A stretch of 60,902 nt of DNA from CAYOHG01 sp964465125. GTDB lineage: Bacteria > Planctomycetota > Phycisphaerae > UBA1845 > Fen-1342. Positions 45,289 to 59,162 of this stretch are shown piece after piece (within the stretch, counting starts at the first letter, position 1; the number at the start of each line of letters is the position of its first letter). The notes below the pieces were generated by a model that searched no databases, had not been told where the DNA came from, and saw nothing but the letters and a program-made list of their open reading frames with translations. The DNA is taken from NCBI GenBank assembly GCA_964465125.1, contig CAYXIO010000022.1, positions 1 to 60,902 on the forward strand. Direction: 5' to 3'. A program made the position numbers and the translations under genes.

Positions 45289-46656
45289 GCGGCAGCGCGT
45301 CCCGTCTCTGGGAAAAAGGCGACCGGCTGGATGAGCTGGTGCATCGCTTCACGGTCGGCGACGACCCGGCCTGCGATCGCCACCTCGTGCATTGGGACTG
45401 CCTGGGCTCGGCCGCGCACGCGCGAACGCTGGTCCGCGCGGAGATTCTCAACCAGACCGAGCTCCAGCATTTGCTCGCCGGATTGGCGGATATCGACGCC
45501 CTGCATGCCCAGGGACGCTTCGAGATCGCGCCCGAGCTGGAGGACTGCCACACCGCGATCGAGTCGTTCCTGGTGCTGCGGCATGGACCCAGCGGAGCGA
45601 AGATTCACACCGGCCGCTCACGCAACGACCAGATCGCGGTCGCGATGCGTCTGTTCATGCGCCGCCAAGCGCTGGATTGGTTGGACGGGCTTCAACGGTT
45701 GCTGACGACGCTATTGGCACGGGCGGAGCGGGACGGACAGACGCCGATGCCCGGGTACACGCACATGCAGCCGGCGATGCCCTCCAGCGTGGCCCAGTGG
45801 CTGCACGGACTGGCGGAAAGTGCGCTGGAGCAGGTTCGCGCCGGGGTCGACCTGCTGGACCGGCTGGATGCTTGCCCGCTGGGAACGGGCGCGGGCTTCG
45901 GAGTACCGCTGCCGCTCGATCGCGCGTACACTGCTGCCCTGCTGGGATTCGCGCGCGTGCAGCGCAGCCCCGTGGATGTGCAGAACAGCCGCGGACGGCT
46001 GGAAAAGTACTTCGTCCGGCTGGGCGCAGACATCCTGGCGGTGCTCGACAAGTTCGCCTGCGATACGCTGTGGTTCTCGATGCCGGAATACAGGTTCTTC
46101 GCGCTGCCCGAGGGGTTTGCCACGGGCTCGTCGATCATGCCGCAGAAACAGAACCCCGACGTGCTGGAGCTGCTGCGGGCGCGCGCCGCGCGGCTGCGGG
46201 CGCGTGTGGTGGAGCTGGAGTTGATCACCGCCAAGCTCCCGTCGGGCTACCACCGCGATCTTCAGTTGACCAAGGAGCCGGCGCTGCGGGCGGCGGCGGA
46301 CGTCGCCGAGTCGCTGGCCGTCGGCGAGCGGGTCGTTGCGGGCCTGCGGATCGACGCAAGCCGCCTGCGCGCTGCGATGCGGCCGGAGCTGTACGCCGCC
46401 CACGCCGCCACGGACCTGACGCGCGCCGGCGTTCCGTTCCGTGAAGCTTACCGGCGAATCGCGGAGCGGCTGCGCGGCGACGGGCTGAATGCGGACGAGA
46501 TCGCGCGCTGGCAGGCCTCCGCGGGCGACCCGCGCGAGTGGATCGCGGAGCTGCGCGCCGACCTGGAGCCGTTGCAGCGGCTGATCGAACGTACACGCGA
46601 GCGCGTCCGGCAGGCCGAGTCGAGCCTGCTGCCGGCTCGGGAGAATTACCCGGAAA

Positions 46657-46673
<17 letters not shown>
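45285..46673 (+). CDS. argH: Argininosuccinate lyase
   Basis: A 462-residue fumarase/aspartase-superfamily enzyme splitting argininosuccinate into arginine and fumarate. It has DCHTAIESFLV, KIHTGRSRNDQIAVAMRLF, MPGYTHMQPAMPSSVAQW and the signature GSSIMPQKQNPD. The ATG at 45285 overlaps the previous stop as ATGA; the frame opens 29 codons earlier without support. The 3' end overlaps carB by 17 bp. Confidence 0.94.
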
Positions 46674-50336
<3,663 letters not shown>

Positions 50337-50340
<4 letters not shown>

Positions 50341-51485
50341 TCGCTCGACTCGCACTCGAAGACGGCAGCATCTTCACGGGCACCGCCTTCGGCGCCCCCG
50401 GCACGCGCACCGGCGAGGTGGTCTTCAACACCGCCATGACCGGATACCAGGAGATCTTCACCGACCCCTCCTACTGCGGGCAGATCGTCACGATGACGTT
50501 TCCGCTGATCGGCAACTACGGCGTCAATCCCGAGGATTTCGAGTCGCGCAAGCTGCACCTTTCCGGCGTGGTGGTCAAAGAGCTGCCGCGCCGGCCCAGC
50601 AACCACCGCGCGCAGCGCAGCCTGCCCGAGCTGCTCGCGGAGTACGGCGTTCCGGGCATCGCGGGCGTCGACACGCGCGCCCTGACGCGCCGCATCCGGA
50701 TTCACGGGGCGCTGCGCGGCGTGCTCTCGACCGAGAGCCGCAGCGAGCTCGAGCTGGTGCGAATGGCGCGCGAGTCTGCGGGCATGTCCGGATCCAACCT
50801 GGTCGAGCGTGTCGTGCCGCGCGAGCCGTGGCGCTGGACGGAGTCTGCGGTCGAGACGCCGTCTCGATCCGCGCCGGGCGACGCGCCGCAGCGGCGCAGC
50901 CACGTCGTCGCGGTCGATTGCGGCATCAAGTTCAACATCCTCCGGCGCATGGCGGCCTGCGGGTGCGACCTCTCGCTTGTGTCGGCGGGCGCGTCGGCGG
51001 AAGAAATCCGCAACTTGCGGCCGGACGGAATCCTGCTCGGCAACGGCCCGGGCGATCCCGCCGCCGTCGGACAAACCATCCAGACCGTCCGCGACCTGCT
51101 GGGGCACTGTCCGATCTTCGGTATCTGCCTGGGCCACCAGTTGCTCGCCCTGGCGCTGGGCGCCAGCACCTACAAGCTTCCGTTCGGGCATCACGGGGCC
51201 AACCTGCCCGTGCGCAATGAGCTCACCGGCGGAGTCGAGATCACCAGCCAGAATCACGGCTTCGCGGTCGAGATCGCCTCGCTCGAGCGCTTCGGCGGCA
51301 GCGTCTCGCACCTCAACCTGAACGACCGCAGCCTGGAGGGGTTCGTGCATGACGATCTGAACCTCACGGCGGTGCAGTTCCACCCCGAGGCGAGCCCCGG
51401 CCCGCACGACGCGAGCTACCTGTTCGAGCGCTTCGCGGCGCAGGTGCGCGGCGGTCGGCCGGCGCTGGAGCCGCAGCTCGCCTGA
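50337..51485 (+). CDS. carA: Carbamoyl-phosphate synthase, small (glutaminase) subunit
   Basis: A 382-residue class I glutamine amidotransferase. The N-terminal domain has LEDGSIFTGTAFG and MTGYQEIFTDPSYCGQIV. The glutaminase triad is in FGICLGHQLLALALG (Cys), with the His and Glu in VQFHPEASPGP. The GTG at 50337 overlaps the carB stop (GTGA). The order carB-carA is the reverse of that in most bacteria. It is the last gene of the arginine block. Confidence 0.95.
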
Positions 51486-51663
51486 GAGCATCGGCAGCGC
51501 GCGGTCGGCTAACGCGACCGTCCGATTCCAAACCTTCCGGGAAATTGGATTTGGTGGGCGTTCGTCCGCGTCGGTACACTTCGCGCCAAAGGGCGCGCTG
51601 TGCCGGTTCGGCCGTTGGTCGACGCCCGACCTGCCAGCCGCGATTCAAGAGGAGAACGGGAAC

Positions 51664-52812
51664 ATGCGCAGGATGCAACCACTGAGCACGGGCTATGCGC
51701 TGCGGCTGCTGGCCGCGGCGCTGTCGCTGTCGTTCATGACCCACCTGGCCCGCGCGGCGGACCCCGAGCCGATCACCGAGGAAAACGTCATCAGCGGCAC
51801 GATGGACATCGAGTTCAAGACGCGCACGTTGCTGGATGATAGCGGCAAGTACGTCGAGAATTCTCCCCGGCTGGGCGTGCAGGACCTCTACAAGCTGAGC
51901 ATCGCGGTCGCCAAGACGACCGAGTTCAGCGGCCAGATCGTCCGCCAGCCCAACATTTTCACCAAGACCATGCGAAAGCGCGAGCAGGGCGCGGCCCTGG
52001 GCTACGACGTCACCGTCTCGGTGCTGAATCCCAAGGACCTCAAGCAGAAGAAGTCGGTCGGAAGCTGGGTCGGCGTGATTCCCATCGACACCGACACCGG
52101 CGCCTACAACCTCGCCGGCGGCCGCAAGACCGACGAGCGCCCGCTGCGCATCGCCGTGCAGGCCACCGGCGCCGCGCCGGCCTTCGAGGACTTCTTCGCC
52201 GGACGCATGGTGGGCAAGGCCGAGAAAAAGGACAGCCTCGCCCAGTACACCTACAAGCGGCTGATCGGCAAGCGTGAGGTGGTCGTGACCGTCAAGAAAT
52301 CCGACCCGATGCGGTTCGAGAACGTGCAGCTTGCCAAGGGGCCGGCGGCGATCTACCCCGCCACGCAGCTCAACGGCCGGCTGGACTACGACTACGAGAC
52401 CGGCAACTGGTACACCGACGGCCTGCGCTTCAAGTACAACCTCGACGGCAAGGACTACGAGGACGTGGTCACCGGCTCGATCCGCTGGGTCGAAGACCCC
52501 GATCGCGCCAGCAACGGCAAGGGCTACTACGAGTTCAACCTGCGCTTCAACGAGGACGCCAACCGCAAGGCCGCCAGCGAGGCCGACGCCTTCGCAAGCA
52601 TGAGCGATGAAGAGGCCTTCTTCGCCGTGGATGACACGATTCCCTCGCTCGGCGGGAAGATCAGCTACGTGGACAGCTTCGGCGGCGACGGCGAAACGCC
52701 GATCAACAGCAAGGTCACCTACAACCTGAACGCCAACAAGCTGACCAAGCAGCAGATCATGAACTTCTTCAAGATGTGGCTGATCGCGGTCGGCCCGACG
52801 AACGACGAGTAG
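51664..52812 (+). CDS. Secreted protein of unknown function
   Basis: A 382-residue protein with a signal peptide (ALRLLAAALSLSFMTHLARA-ADPE). The mature part is hydrophilic, beta-rich and without cysteine. It begins ITEENVISGTMDIEFKTRT and includes LNGRLDYDYETGNWYTDGLR and GKISYVDSFGGDGETPI. I do not recognise the family. The ATG follows AGGAG. A terminator lies about 65 bp downstream, so it is probably transcribed alone. Confidence 0.65.
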   Translation: MRRMQPLSTGYALRLLAAALSLSFMTHLARAADPEPITEENVISGTMDIEFKTRTLLDDSGKYVENSPRLGVQDLYKLSIAVAKTTEFSGQIVRQPNIFTKTMRKREQGAALGYDVTVSVLNPKDLKQKKSVGSWVGVIPIDTDTGAYNLAGGRKTDERPLRIAVQATGAAPAFEDFFAGRMVGKAEKKDSLAQYTYKRLIGKREVVVTVKKSDPMRFENVQLAKGPAAIYPATQLNGRLDYDYETGNWYTDGLRFKYNLDGKDYEDVVTGSIRWVEDPDRASNGKGYYEFNLRFNEDANRKAASEADAFASMSDEEAFFAVDDTIPSLGGKISYVDSFGGDGETPINSKVTYNLNANKLTKQQIMNFFKMWLIAVGPTNDE

Positions 52813-52877
52813 CCGCGAAGCCCGCGGACGCGCCGCGCAAGGCGCGCAGCGAACCGGCGACTCACGCACTCACCAGA

Positions 52878-52908
52878 AACGCCGGGGCTCCCCACGAGCT
52901 CCGGCGTT
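52878..52908. terminator. Bidirectional intrinsic terminator
   Basis: AACGCCGGGGCTC (52878-52890) pairs with GAGCTCCGGCGTT (52896-52908), with one G-T wobble and a 5-nt loop. It lies between convergent genes (ends at 52812 and 52937); the T-run is weak on both sides. Confidence 0.65.
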
Positions 52909-52936
52909 CTGATTGGTTCGAGCGCGGCGCTGACGA

Positions 52937-55738
52937 TCAGCCGGCGCCGAAGAGCTTGTGCAGCATCTCCGGACCGTTCTCCCAGAAGATCAGCACCACT
53001 CCCATGAGGCTCTCGCCGGCGATGATCCCGGAGGCGACCGGGAAGGTGTATTCCTTCGCGGCGGCCGGATAGCGCTTCTCAATAAACGAGCCGATCACGG
53101 CGCCGAGGAAGAAGAGCAGCGCGTAGTACCAGTTGAACACCCAGGCCAGTCCGACACCCGCGGCGGAAGGGATCCAGGGCTGAGCGCGCTTCGACGAAAT
53201 CATGGAGAGGATCGGCAAGAGGATGCCGACGCTGCCGCCGATGAGAATCGACCACAGCTTGAGCGGCGCCAGCGCGCCGAGGCCCTGGCTGAGCGCCTCG
53301 GCCACGCCCTTCCACGTCTGCGCGGCGGGCGCCGGGAACTGAGCGCTGCCAAGGACGCTCGCATCCGGTACAAGCAGCCGGAATGCAAACACGGTGACCA
53401 GCGTTCCCGCGAAGATCCCGCAGAACTGTGCGATGAACTGCTTGCGCGGATGCGCGCCGAGCAAATAGCCGCTCTTCAGGTCGGTCAGTAGATCGGCCGA
53501 GGAGCCGGCCGCACCGGCGGTGATGTTGGCGGCCATCAGATTCACATTCATGGCGCCGACGTCGCCCGCGATCTTCGCCGGATGCACGACGCCGAACGTC
53601 AACTGCATGATCTTGCCCATGGCGCCGATCGGCGTGGTATCGGTCTCGCCGGTCACGCGGCAGGCGACCAGTGCCAGGCCGAACGTCATCAGGACGGCCA
53701 GGGCGCTCTGCCAGTAGGGCATGCCGAAGCTGTAATGGGCGAGCCAGGCGATGGCCACGAGCGATACGAGCTGGCCGCCGACGAACCAGGAGGAGGGGGT
53801 CTCAAGTGCGTCGAGCTCGTCGCGCCCCTTGCGACGGCCCGCGCCGAACAGGGCGAACAGGCCGCTGAAAGCCCGCAGGGCCGTCTTCCATTGCAGCGCA
53901 AAGGCCAGCAGCCCGGAGCTGACCATGCACGCGGTTCCGCCCCAGAGCGTCCAGGCGACCAGGTCGCGGAAATTCTCACTGGCGCGCGCCGCGACGCTGG
54001 CGGTCGCCAGCCCTTCGATCGCGCGGGTTAGCGCGGCATCGTCCTTGGCGGACTCCTTCCAGACCTTGAGCGCATCGCCGGACAGCGGCCCGGCCGCGCG
54101 CAGTGCCGCGTGTTCCGCGTCAAACTGAACCGACTCGGCCAGGTCGGCCGGAACCGGCTCGCTCAAGCCCCGCTGGCCCGCCGCCGTGGCGAGCGACGCC
54201 ACGGCAGCCCGGTACGCACTGTCCGTGCTCAGTGCGTTGAGCATGTCCAGGGTCGCGGAATCGAGCGGACCGCGCCAGAGCAGCTTCTTGGCTTTGCGAT
54301 CATGCACGAGCCGCTGCCCGAGCAGGGGCGGGATGTCCATGCCGTGCGGCAGTTTCTCCAGGTCCGCGGCGCTCCAGAGCGGCTCGAAGCTGGGAAGACT
54401 CGAGCGGGCGTACAGCGCGTCGACGGCGGATTGAAACTCGCGGTCGCCGCTCGCGGCGCGCAGCTTCGACAACGCCTTCGGGCCGGCGATGTCGGGCATG
54501 ATGAGCGCCTGGCGCCCGGAATCGTAGGAAAGCAAGGCGCTGATCTCGCCATCCAGCTTCAGCCCGGCCGGCAACGATGCCAACGGCGTGCTGGCGCGGA
54601 ACTGGGAACGCACGAACAACCGCTCGATCGCGGTTCGGTAACCCGGGTCGTCCGCTTTGGAAAGCAGCAGGTCCCGGTCTTCGGGCGTCATGATGCCTTC
54701 CCACTTCAGCGAGCCGTCGGTCCGGTTGATCGTCAGGTACTTTTTGATGCGCTCGCCGTTCTCGTCCGCCAGCGTCTGTGGAATGCTTGCCACCCGCTCG
54801 CTGACCGTCAGCGTGATGACATTCTGATCCAGAAACACCGGCACGAAGACCATCCAGCACAGCACGCCGCCGACCAGCATGCTGGCGCAGACGCGCAGGC
54901 CGGTGATGGCGCCCGCCGCGATGAACAGGGGTTCCCACGAGAACATGACCGTCCGCCCCATCCAGGCCGTACCCACGACCGCCTTGTTGAGCGACGTGAC
55001 CCAGGCGCCGATCTGAAAGTTCGCGAGGCTGGAGCTGATCAGCACCAGCCCCTCCGTCCAGAACTTGCTGAGCGCCGCCAGCAAACCCGCAATGCCCAGG
55101 GCGCGCGCCGAGCGCAGGCCGGCACTGCCGTGCGAATGCAGCGCCTTGAGCGTCTCTGCGGCGGCCACCCCGCTGGGAAAGCGAAGCTGCTCGATGTTGA
55201 TCATCTGGCGCTTCATGGGAATCGCCATCGTTACGCCGAGCACCGCCAGAAAAAACACCCACCCGAGCATCAACGGAAGGGGAAGTGTCGCATTGTTCAG
55301 CAGAATGTAGGCGGCGAACGCCGAGATCAGCGTCCCTCCGGTGGAATAGCCCGCCGACGAGGCCGTCGACTGCATGCAGTTGTTTTCGAGGATGGTCATC
55401 GGCGTGCGGGCCAGGCCGATCTTGTGAAACGCGGTCCAGATCGCGTAGGAGAGAATGCACGCCGTGATGGCGACGCCGAAGCCCCAGCCGGCCTTCAGAC
55501 CGATGTAGATGTTCGTCAGCGCAAGCACGCCACCCAGCACCGACCCCATCAACACGGCCCGCAGCGTGAGCTGAGCAATCGTGTCGCCGCGGCCCTTGTA
55601 GCATTTCTCAAACCACTGCCGCTCGATCTCGTCGGGCGTGCCTTTGAAGCCTTCTATTGGGAGCTCGTAGTCCTCGAGGTGTGGCGCGCCGTCGCCGTGC
55701 CCGTCGGCGCCCGCGGCGCGTCCGCTGGTCTCGCTCAT
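52937..55738 (-). CDS. OPT-family oligopeptide transporter with a soluble repeat insert
   Basis: A 933-residue transporter. Residues 50-300 and 600-930 are the OPT membrane core (TNIYIGLKAGWGFGVAITAC, NNCMQSTASSAGYSTGGT, FPSGVAAAETLKALH, and in the second half AGAAGSSADLLTDLKSGYLLGA). Between them, about 285 residues without membrane helices hold four related segments near 335-380, 401-447, 476-522 and 536-583, each with a 'D-x5-L-x-W/M-x-G-P/M' start and a 'D-x-x-Y/F-x-x-A-I/V-x-x-L' end. It probably imports peptides or metal chelates; the substrate is unknown. It is convergent with the preceding gene. Confidence 0.88.
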   Translation of the reverse strand: MSETSGRAAGADGHGDGAPHLEDYELPIEGFKGTPDEIERQWFEKCYKGRGDTIAQLTLRAVLMGSVLGGVLALTNIYIGLKAGWGFGVAITACILSYAIWTAFHKIGLARTPMTILENNCMQSTASSAGYSTGGTLISAFAAYILLNNATLPLPLMLGWVFFLAVLGVTMAIPMKRQMINIEQLRFPSGVAAAETLKALHSHGSAGLRSARALGIAGLLAALSKFWTEGLVLISSSLANFQIGAWVTSLNKAVVGTAWMGRTVMFSWEPLFIAAGAITGLRVCASMLVGGVLCWMVFVPVFLDQNVITLTVSERVASIPQTLADENGERIKKYLTINRTDGSLKWEGIMTPEDRDLLLSKADDPGYRTAIERLFVRSQFRASTPLASLPAGLKLDGEISALLSYDSGRQALIMPDIAGPKALSKLRAASGDREFQSAVDALYARSSLPSFEPLWSAADLEKLPHGMDIPPLLGQRLVHDRKAKKLLWRGPLDSATLDMLNALSTDSAYRAAVASLATAAGQRGLSEPVPADLAESVQFDAEHAALRAAGPLSGDALKVWKESAKDDAALTRAIEGLATASVAARASENFRDLVAWTLWGGTACMVSSGLLAFALQWKTALRAFSGLFALFGAGRRKGRDELDALETPSSWFVGGQLVSLVAIAWLAHYSFGMPYWQSALAVLMTFGLALVACRVTGETDTTPIGAMGKIMQLTFGVVHPAKIAGDVGAMNVNLMAANITAGAAGSSADLLTDLKSGYLLGAHPRKQFIAQFCGIFAGTLVTVFAFRLLVPDASVLGSAQFPAPAAQTWKGVAEALSQGLGALAPLKLWSILIGGSVGILLPILSMISSKRAQPWIPSAAGVGLAWVFNWYYALLFFLGAVIGSFIEKRYPAAAKEYTFPVASGIIAGESLMGVVLIFWENGPEMLHKLFGAG

Positions 55739-55923
55739 GTCTGATTTCCAGAGTGCAAGGTGTCAGGGCCCGCAACGGCAATGCTCCCGCCGGGCGTAAA
55801 AGTCGACATTCTCGGAGCGTGGCAGGGCGATTGCAAGCGGAGGAAGCGCCGGCGGCGGGTGCAGCGGCCTGCGTACGGCAGCCGCGGCCGACCCGCGTCC
55901 GCTTCAACGCCGGTCCAGAGTGC

Positions 55924-57399
55924 CTACTTGCGGTAAAACGTCCGCTGCTGGAACGAGAGCTTGCTCAGCTTGTCGTGGACGTGCATGGCCTCCAGCAGGA
56001 ATTCGACCGCGCTGGCCAGGTGAGCCGGACCCAGGTCGCCACGCTCCGCGGACGGCACCGCGCGCGCCGTCGTTTCGCCGCTGACGCCGCCCTCGACCAG
56101 GCCGGCGGCCTTTACAAGGCGCTTCGCCGCCGCGTGGAGCCCGTTCACGCCGGCGGTGTTCTTCAGCACGTCCGCCGCCGACACGTCGTCGCCCGCTTCG
56201 ACCCGCACCTGGCCGCCCACGAACCGACCGGCGAGTTCGTCCAGTTCCGCCGGCTCAAGATATTGTGCGGCGACGTTCTTGATCGCCTCGCCGATCAGCG
56301 CGCCGATCAGCTTGTCCTCGGCCGACTCGTCCTCGCTCAGCAATAGCTCGATCTTGCCCCGGCACGCCGCCGACACGTGCGCCAGATCGCTGACGCGCGG
56401 CACGACGGCGGGCTCCTGGTGCAGCAGGGCGCGCTTCTCGGCGCTGGCGGCGACGACCTCCAGGGCCGCGATCGAAGTGCGCACCGACACGCCCGACTGC
56501 TGATTGACGTGCGGGCTGACCCGCGCGAGGCGCACCAGCTCCTCGACCGCCTCGTGCACATACATCGGCAGCTCGACCGGCGGCTGTCCGGCCGGACGCG
56601 ACAACGCCGCGTTCTGCCGCGTGATCCGCATCGCGTCCACGTTGCTGAACGGATAGTGCGTGCGAATCACCGTGCCGATGCGGTCCTTGAGCGGCGTGAC
56701 GATCCGCCCGCGATGGGTGTAATCCTCCGGGTTCGCGCTGAACACCAGCAGCAGGTCGAGATTCAGGCGCACCGGAAAGCCGCGTATCTGCACGTCGCGC
56801 TCCTCGAGCACGTTGAACAGGCCGACCTGGATGCGCGGCGCCAGGTCGGGCAGCTCGTTGATCGCGAAGATGGCCCGGTTGCTCCGCGGCACCAGTCCGT
56901 AGTGCAGAATCTCCTCGTCGGAGAGCGGCCGGCCCTCGGCGTGCTTGACGATGTCGATCTCGCCCAGCAGGTCGGCGATGGTCACGTCGGGCGTGGCGAG
57001 CTTCTCATGGTACCGCTCGCTGCGGTGCAGCCAGCGAAGCGGCGTCGCATCGCCGTGAATCTCCAGCACGCGGCGCGTGGCGGCGAATTGCGGGTGCAGC
57101 GGGTCGTCCCACAGCTCGACGCCGTCGACGATCGGCAACCATTCATCCAGCAGCTCAGGCAGGCTGCGCAGGATGCGCGTTTTCGCCTGGCCGCGCAGCC
57201 CGAGCAGCAGCAGGTCGTGCTGCGCGAGGATGCCGTGCACGAGCTGCGGCAGAACGGTGGTTTCGTAGCCCACCAGGTCGGCGAAGAGTGGATCACCGCG
57301 CCGCAGCCGCTCGACCAGATTCTCGCGCAACTCCTGTTTGACCGGACGATAGCGATAGCCGCTCGAGCGCAGCTCGGATAGCGTGGCAGGACGGTTCAT
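55924..57399 (-). CDS. AAA+ ATPase of the MoxR/magnesium-chelatase-I-like group
   Basis: A 491-residue ATPase. The nucleotide site is unusual: Walker A reads GLRGQAKTRIL (Ala where Gly normally precedes Lys) and Walker B reads IFAINELPDL (Asn where Asp is usual). An arginine-rich sensor region follows (PLKDRIGTVIRTHYP). The family resembles ChlI/MoxR proteins that remodel partners with a VWA domain, but no VWA gene is adjacent. The ATG at 57399 is the family start; the frame is open to 57606. It is divergent from the SPOR-domain gene. Confidence 0.8.
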   Translation of the reverse strand: MNRPATLSELRSSGYRYRPVKQELRENLVERLRRGDPLFADLVGYETTVLPQLVHGILAQHDLLLLGLRGQAKTRILRSLPELLDEWLPIVDGVELWDDPLHPQFAATRRVLEIHGDATPLRWLHRSERYHEKLATPDVTIADLLGEIDIVKHAEGRPLSDEEILHYGLVPRSNRAIFAINELPDLAPRIQVGLFNVLEERDVQIRGFPVRLNLDLLLVFSANPEDYTHRGRIVTPLKDRIGTVIRTHYPFSNVDAMRITRQNAALSRPAGQPPVELPMYVHEAVEELVRLARVSPHVNQQSGVSVRTSIAALEVVAASAEKRALLHQEPAVVPRVSDLAHVSAACRGKIELLLSEDESAEDKLIGALIGEAIKNVAAQYLEPAELDELAGRFVGGQVRVEAGDDVSAADVLKNTAGVNGLHAAAKRLVKAAGLVEGGVSGETTARAVPSAERGDLGPAHLASAVEFLLEAMHVHDKLSKLSFQQRTFYRK

Positions 57400-57595
57400 C
57401 GTGTTTTCCGAAGGACGCCTGCGGCGAGATCCGGCGCCGCGCCGCCGACTCCGCCGGATGGTAGGAATGCGACCCGCGCGGGTCAAATCGGCCGGCGGAG
57501 CACGGCGGAGCCGCGCCGCGAACGAGCCACTGCCGTTTGCGCGTCGCGTCGGCGGGCTTCCGTGGGAAGTCGCGCGCGAGTACGCTGTCGCGCAA

Positions 57596-58438
57596 ATGCG
57601 AACCAAGGGTGACCTTCCATCGTCAGGCGGCGCGGCGTTACGGCGCTTGAACTTCCGAACGGGCCTCGGCGGGCTGTGGTTGCTGAGCGGCTGCCTGCTG
57701 GTGCTGACGGGCTGCGAGACGGGCCTGCCGCGCGATCAGCAGGCCATGCTCAACGACGGCCGCGCAGCCTACGAGCGCCGCGAGTACGCGCGCGCCATCA
57801 GCCAGCTCGATCGCTTCCTCGAGGTGGCCCGACAGGAGCCGAAAATCGCCGAAGCGCTCTACCTGCGCGGCATGAGCCACGCCCAAGGCGGGCGGCGAGC
57901 CCAGGCGTACACGGACCTGAGGGGGGCGGTGCAGCGCGGCGGCAACGCCGACGCGTCCTGGCGCGCCTCGGTCGTGCTGGGCACGATGTGCTTCGAGGAG
58001 GAGCGCTGGGCCGACTCGGCGGCCGCCTACGCCGCGGGCGTGCCGCGCATGGCCGAGGCCGAGGGCAAGGACCGCGCTCTGTACCACTGGGGGCTGGCGT
58101 GCGAGCGGGCCGGCCGCTGGGGCGATGCGCGCGAGCCCTTCGGCCAGCTCGCGAAGCAGTTCCCCAATAGCCAGTATGCCGCCGCCGCGTCCCGCCGACT
58201 CGCGCAGAACCCAGACTACTATGCCGTTCAGTGCGGCGCCTTCAGCGTCGTCACCAACGCGAACAACCTGGTCGACCAGCTTCGCCGCAACAACCTGCCC
58301 GCCTACGTGCGGCGCGAGCGGCGTGAGCGCGGCGAGATGTACATCGTGCTGGTCGGCCGCTACCCGTCGTACAGCGAGGCGCGCCGCCAGTTGGAGCAGG
58401 TGCGCGTCTACGTGCCCAAGGCGCTGATCTGGCCGTAG
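57596..58438 (+). CDS. TPR and SPOR-domain lipoprotein
   Basis: A 280-residue protein with lipobox LVLTGC near residue 38. Residues 45-205 form tetratricopeptide-like helical pairs (GRAAYERREYARAISQLDRF, YHWGLACERAGRWGDAREPF). The C-terminal 75 residues are a SPOR domain (YYAVQCGAFSVVTNANNLVDQL ... YIVLVGRYPSYSEARRQL in short), which binds denuded peptidoglycan. A role at the division site or in envelope maintenance is inferred. The ATG at 57596 gives the signal peptide; the frame is open well upstream, into the divergent promoter region. Confidence 0.8.
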   Translation: MRTKGDLPSSGGAALRRLNFRTGLGGLWLLSGCLLVLTGCETGLPRDQQAMLNDGRAAYERREYARAISQLDRFLEVARQEPKIAEALYLRGMSHAQGGRRAQAYTDLRGAVQRGGNADASWRASVVLGTMCFEEERWADSAAAYAAGVPRMAEAEGKDRALYHWGLACERAGRWGDAREPFGQLAKQFPNSQYAAAASRRLAQNPDYYAVQCGAFSVVTNANNLVDQLRRNNLPAYVRRERRERGEMYIVLVGRYPSYSEARRQLEQVRVYVPKALIWP

Positions 58439-58485
58439 GCGCGGCGGGCACGACACGCCGGCGGAATCTTCTCGCGCGGGGTGGC

Positions 58486-59058
58486 ATGATGGACCGGGAA
58501 ACGGCCTGGCGCCTGCTGTGCGAATTCACGGTCAGCGAGTCGCTGCGCAAGCACGCGTTGGCGGTGGAAGCTGCGATGCGCCACTACGCGGCGCTGGGCG
58601 GGCACGACGTGCAGACCTGGGCGCTTTCCGGCCTGCTGCACGACTTTGACTACGAGCGCTGGCCGACCCCGCCCGACCACACCCGCGCGGGCGCGAGGAT
58701 TCTGCGCGAGCGCGGCGTCGACGAGGAGATCATCGGCGCGATCCTGTCGCATGCCGAGTGGAATCTGGAGGATTACCCGCGCGACCGGCCGATGCGCAAG
58801 ACGCTCTTCGCGGTCGACGAGCTGTGCGGGTTCATCACCGCCTGCGCGCTCGTCCGCCCGGATCGGCTGAACGGCCTCGAACCCCGCAGCGTGATCAAGA
58901 AGCTCAAGCAGGCATCGTTCGCGGCGGCGGTCTCGCGGCAGGACGTCGATCAGGGTGCGAAGCTGCTCGAACTGCCCCTGGAAACGCACATTCAGAACTG
59001 CCTCAACGCCCTGCGCCCTGCGGCGGCGGAGCTGGGGCTGTCGCCGACCGGCGGCTGA
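58486..59058 (+). CDS. HD-domain hydrolase
   Basis: A 190-residue HD-superfamily protein, probably a metal-dependent phosphohydrolase. It has the leading His in RKHALAVEAAMRHYA, the HD pair in LSGLLHDFDYERWP, His in SHAEWN, and the distal Asp in FAVDELCGFITACALVRP. This subgroup is widespread and its substrate is unknown. The start at 58486 is preceded by GGGGTGG. It is 47 bp after the SPOR-domain gene and probably cotranscribed. Confidence 0.8.
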   Translation: MMDRETAWRLLCEFTVSESLRKHALAVEAAMRHYAALGGHDVQTWALSGLLHDFDYERWPTPPDHTRAGARILRERGVDEEIIGAILSHAEWNLEDYPRDRPMRKTLFAVDELCGFITACALVRPDRLNGLEPRSVIKKLKQASFAAAVSRQDVDQGAKLLELPLETHIQNCLNALRPAAAELGLSPTGG

Positions 59059-59162
59059 ACGCGGCGGCGGCCCGGCGAAGCTTGCGGATGATCTCTTCGG
59101 GGATGTGACATTGCGCTGCTTCGAGAGTCGCCTCGACCGGCCGCGTCGACATCGCCGAGCAC

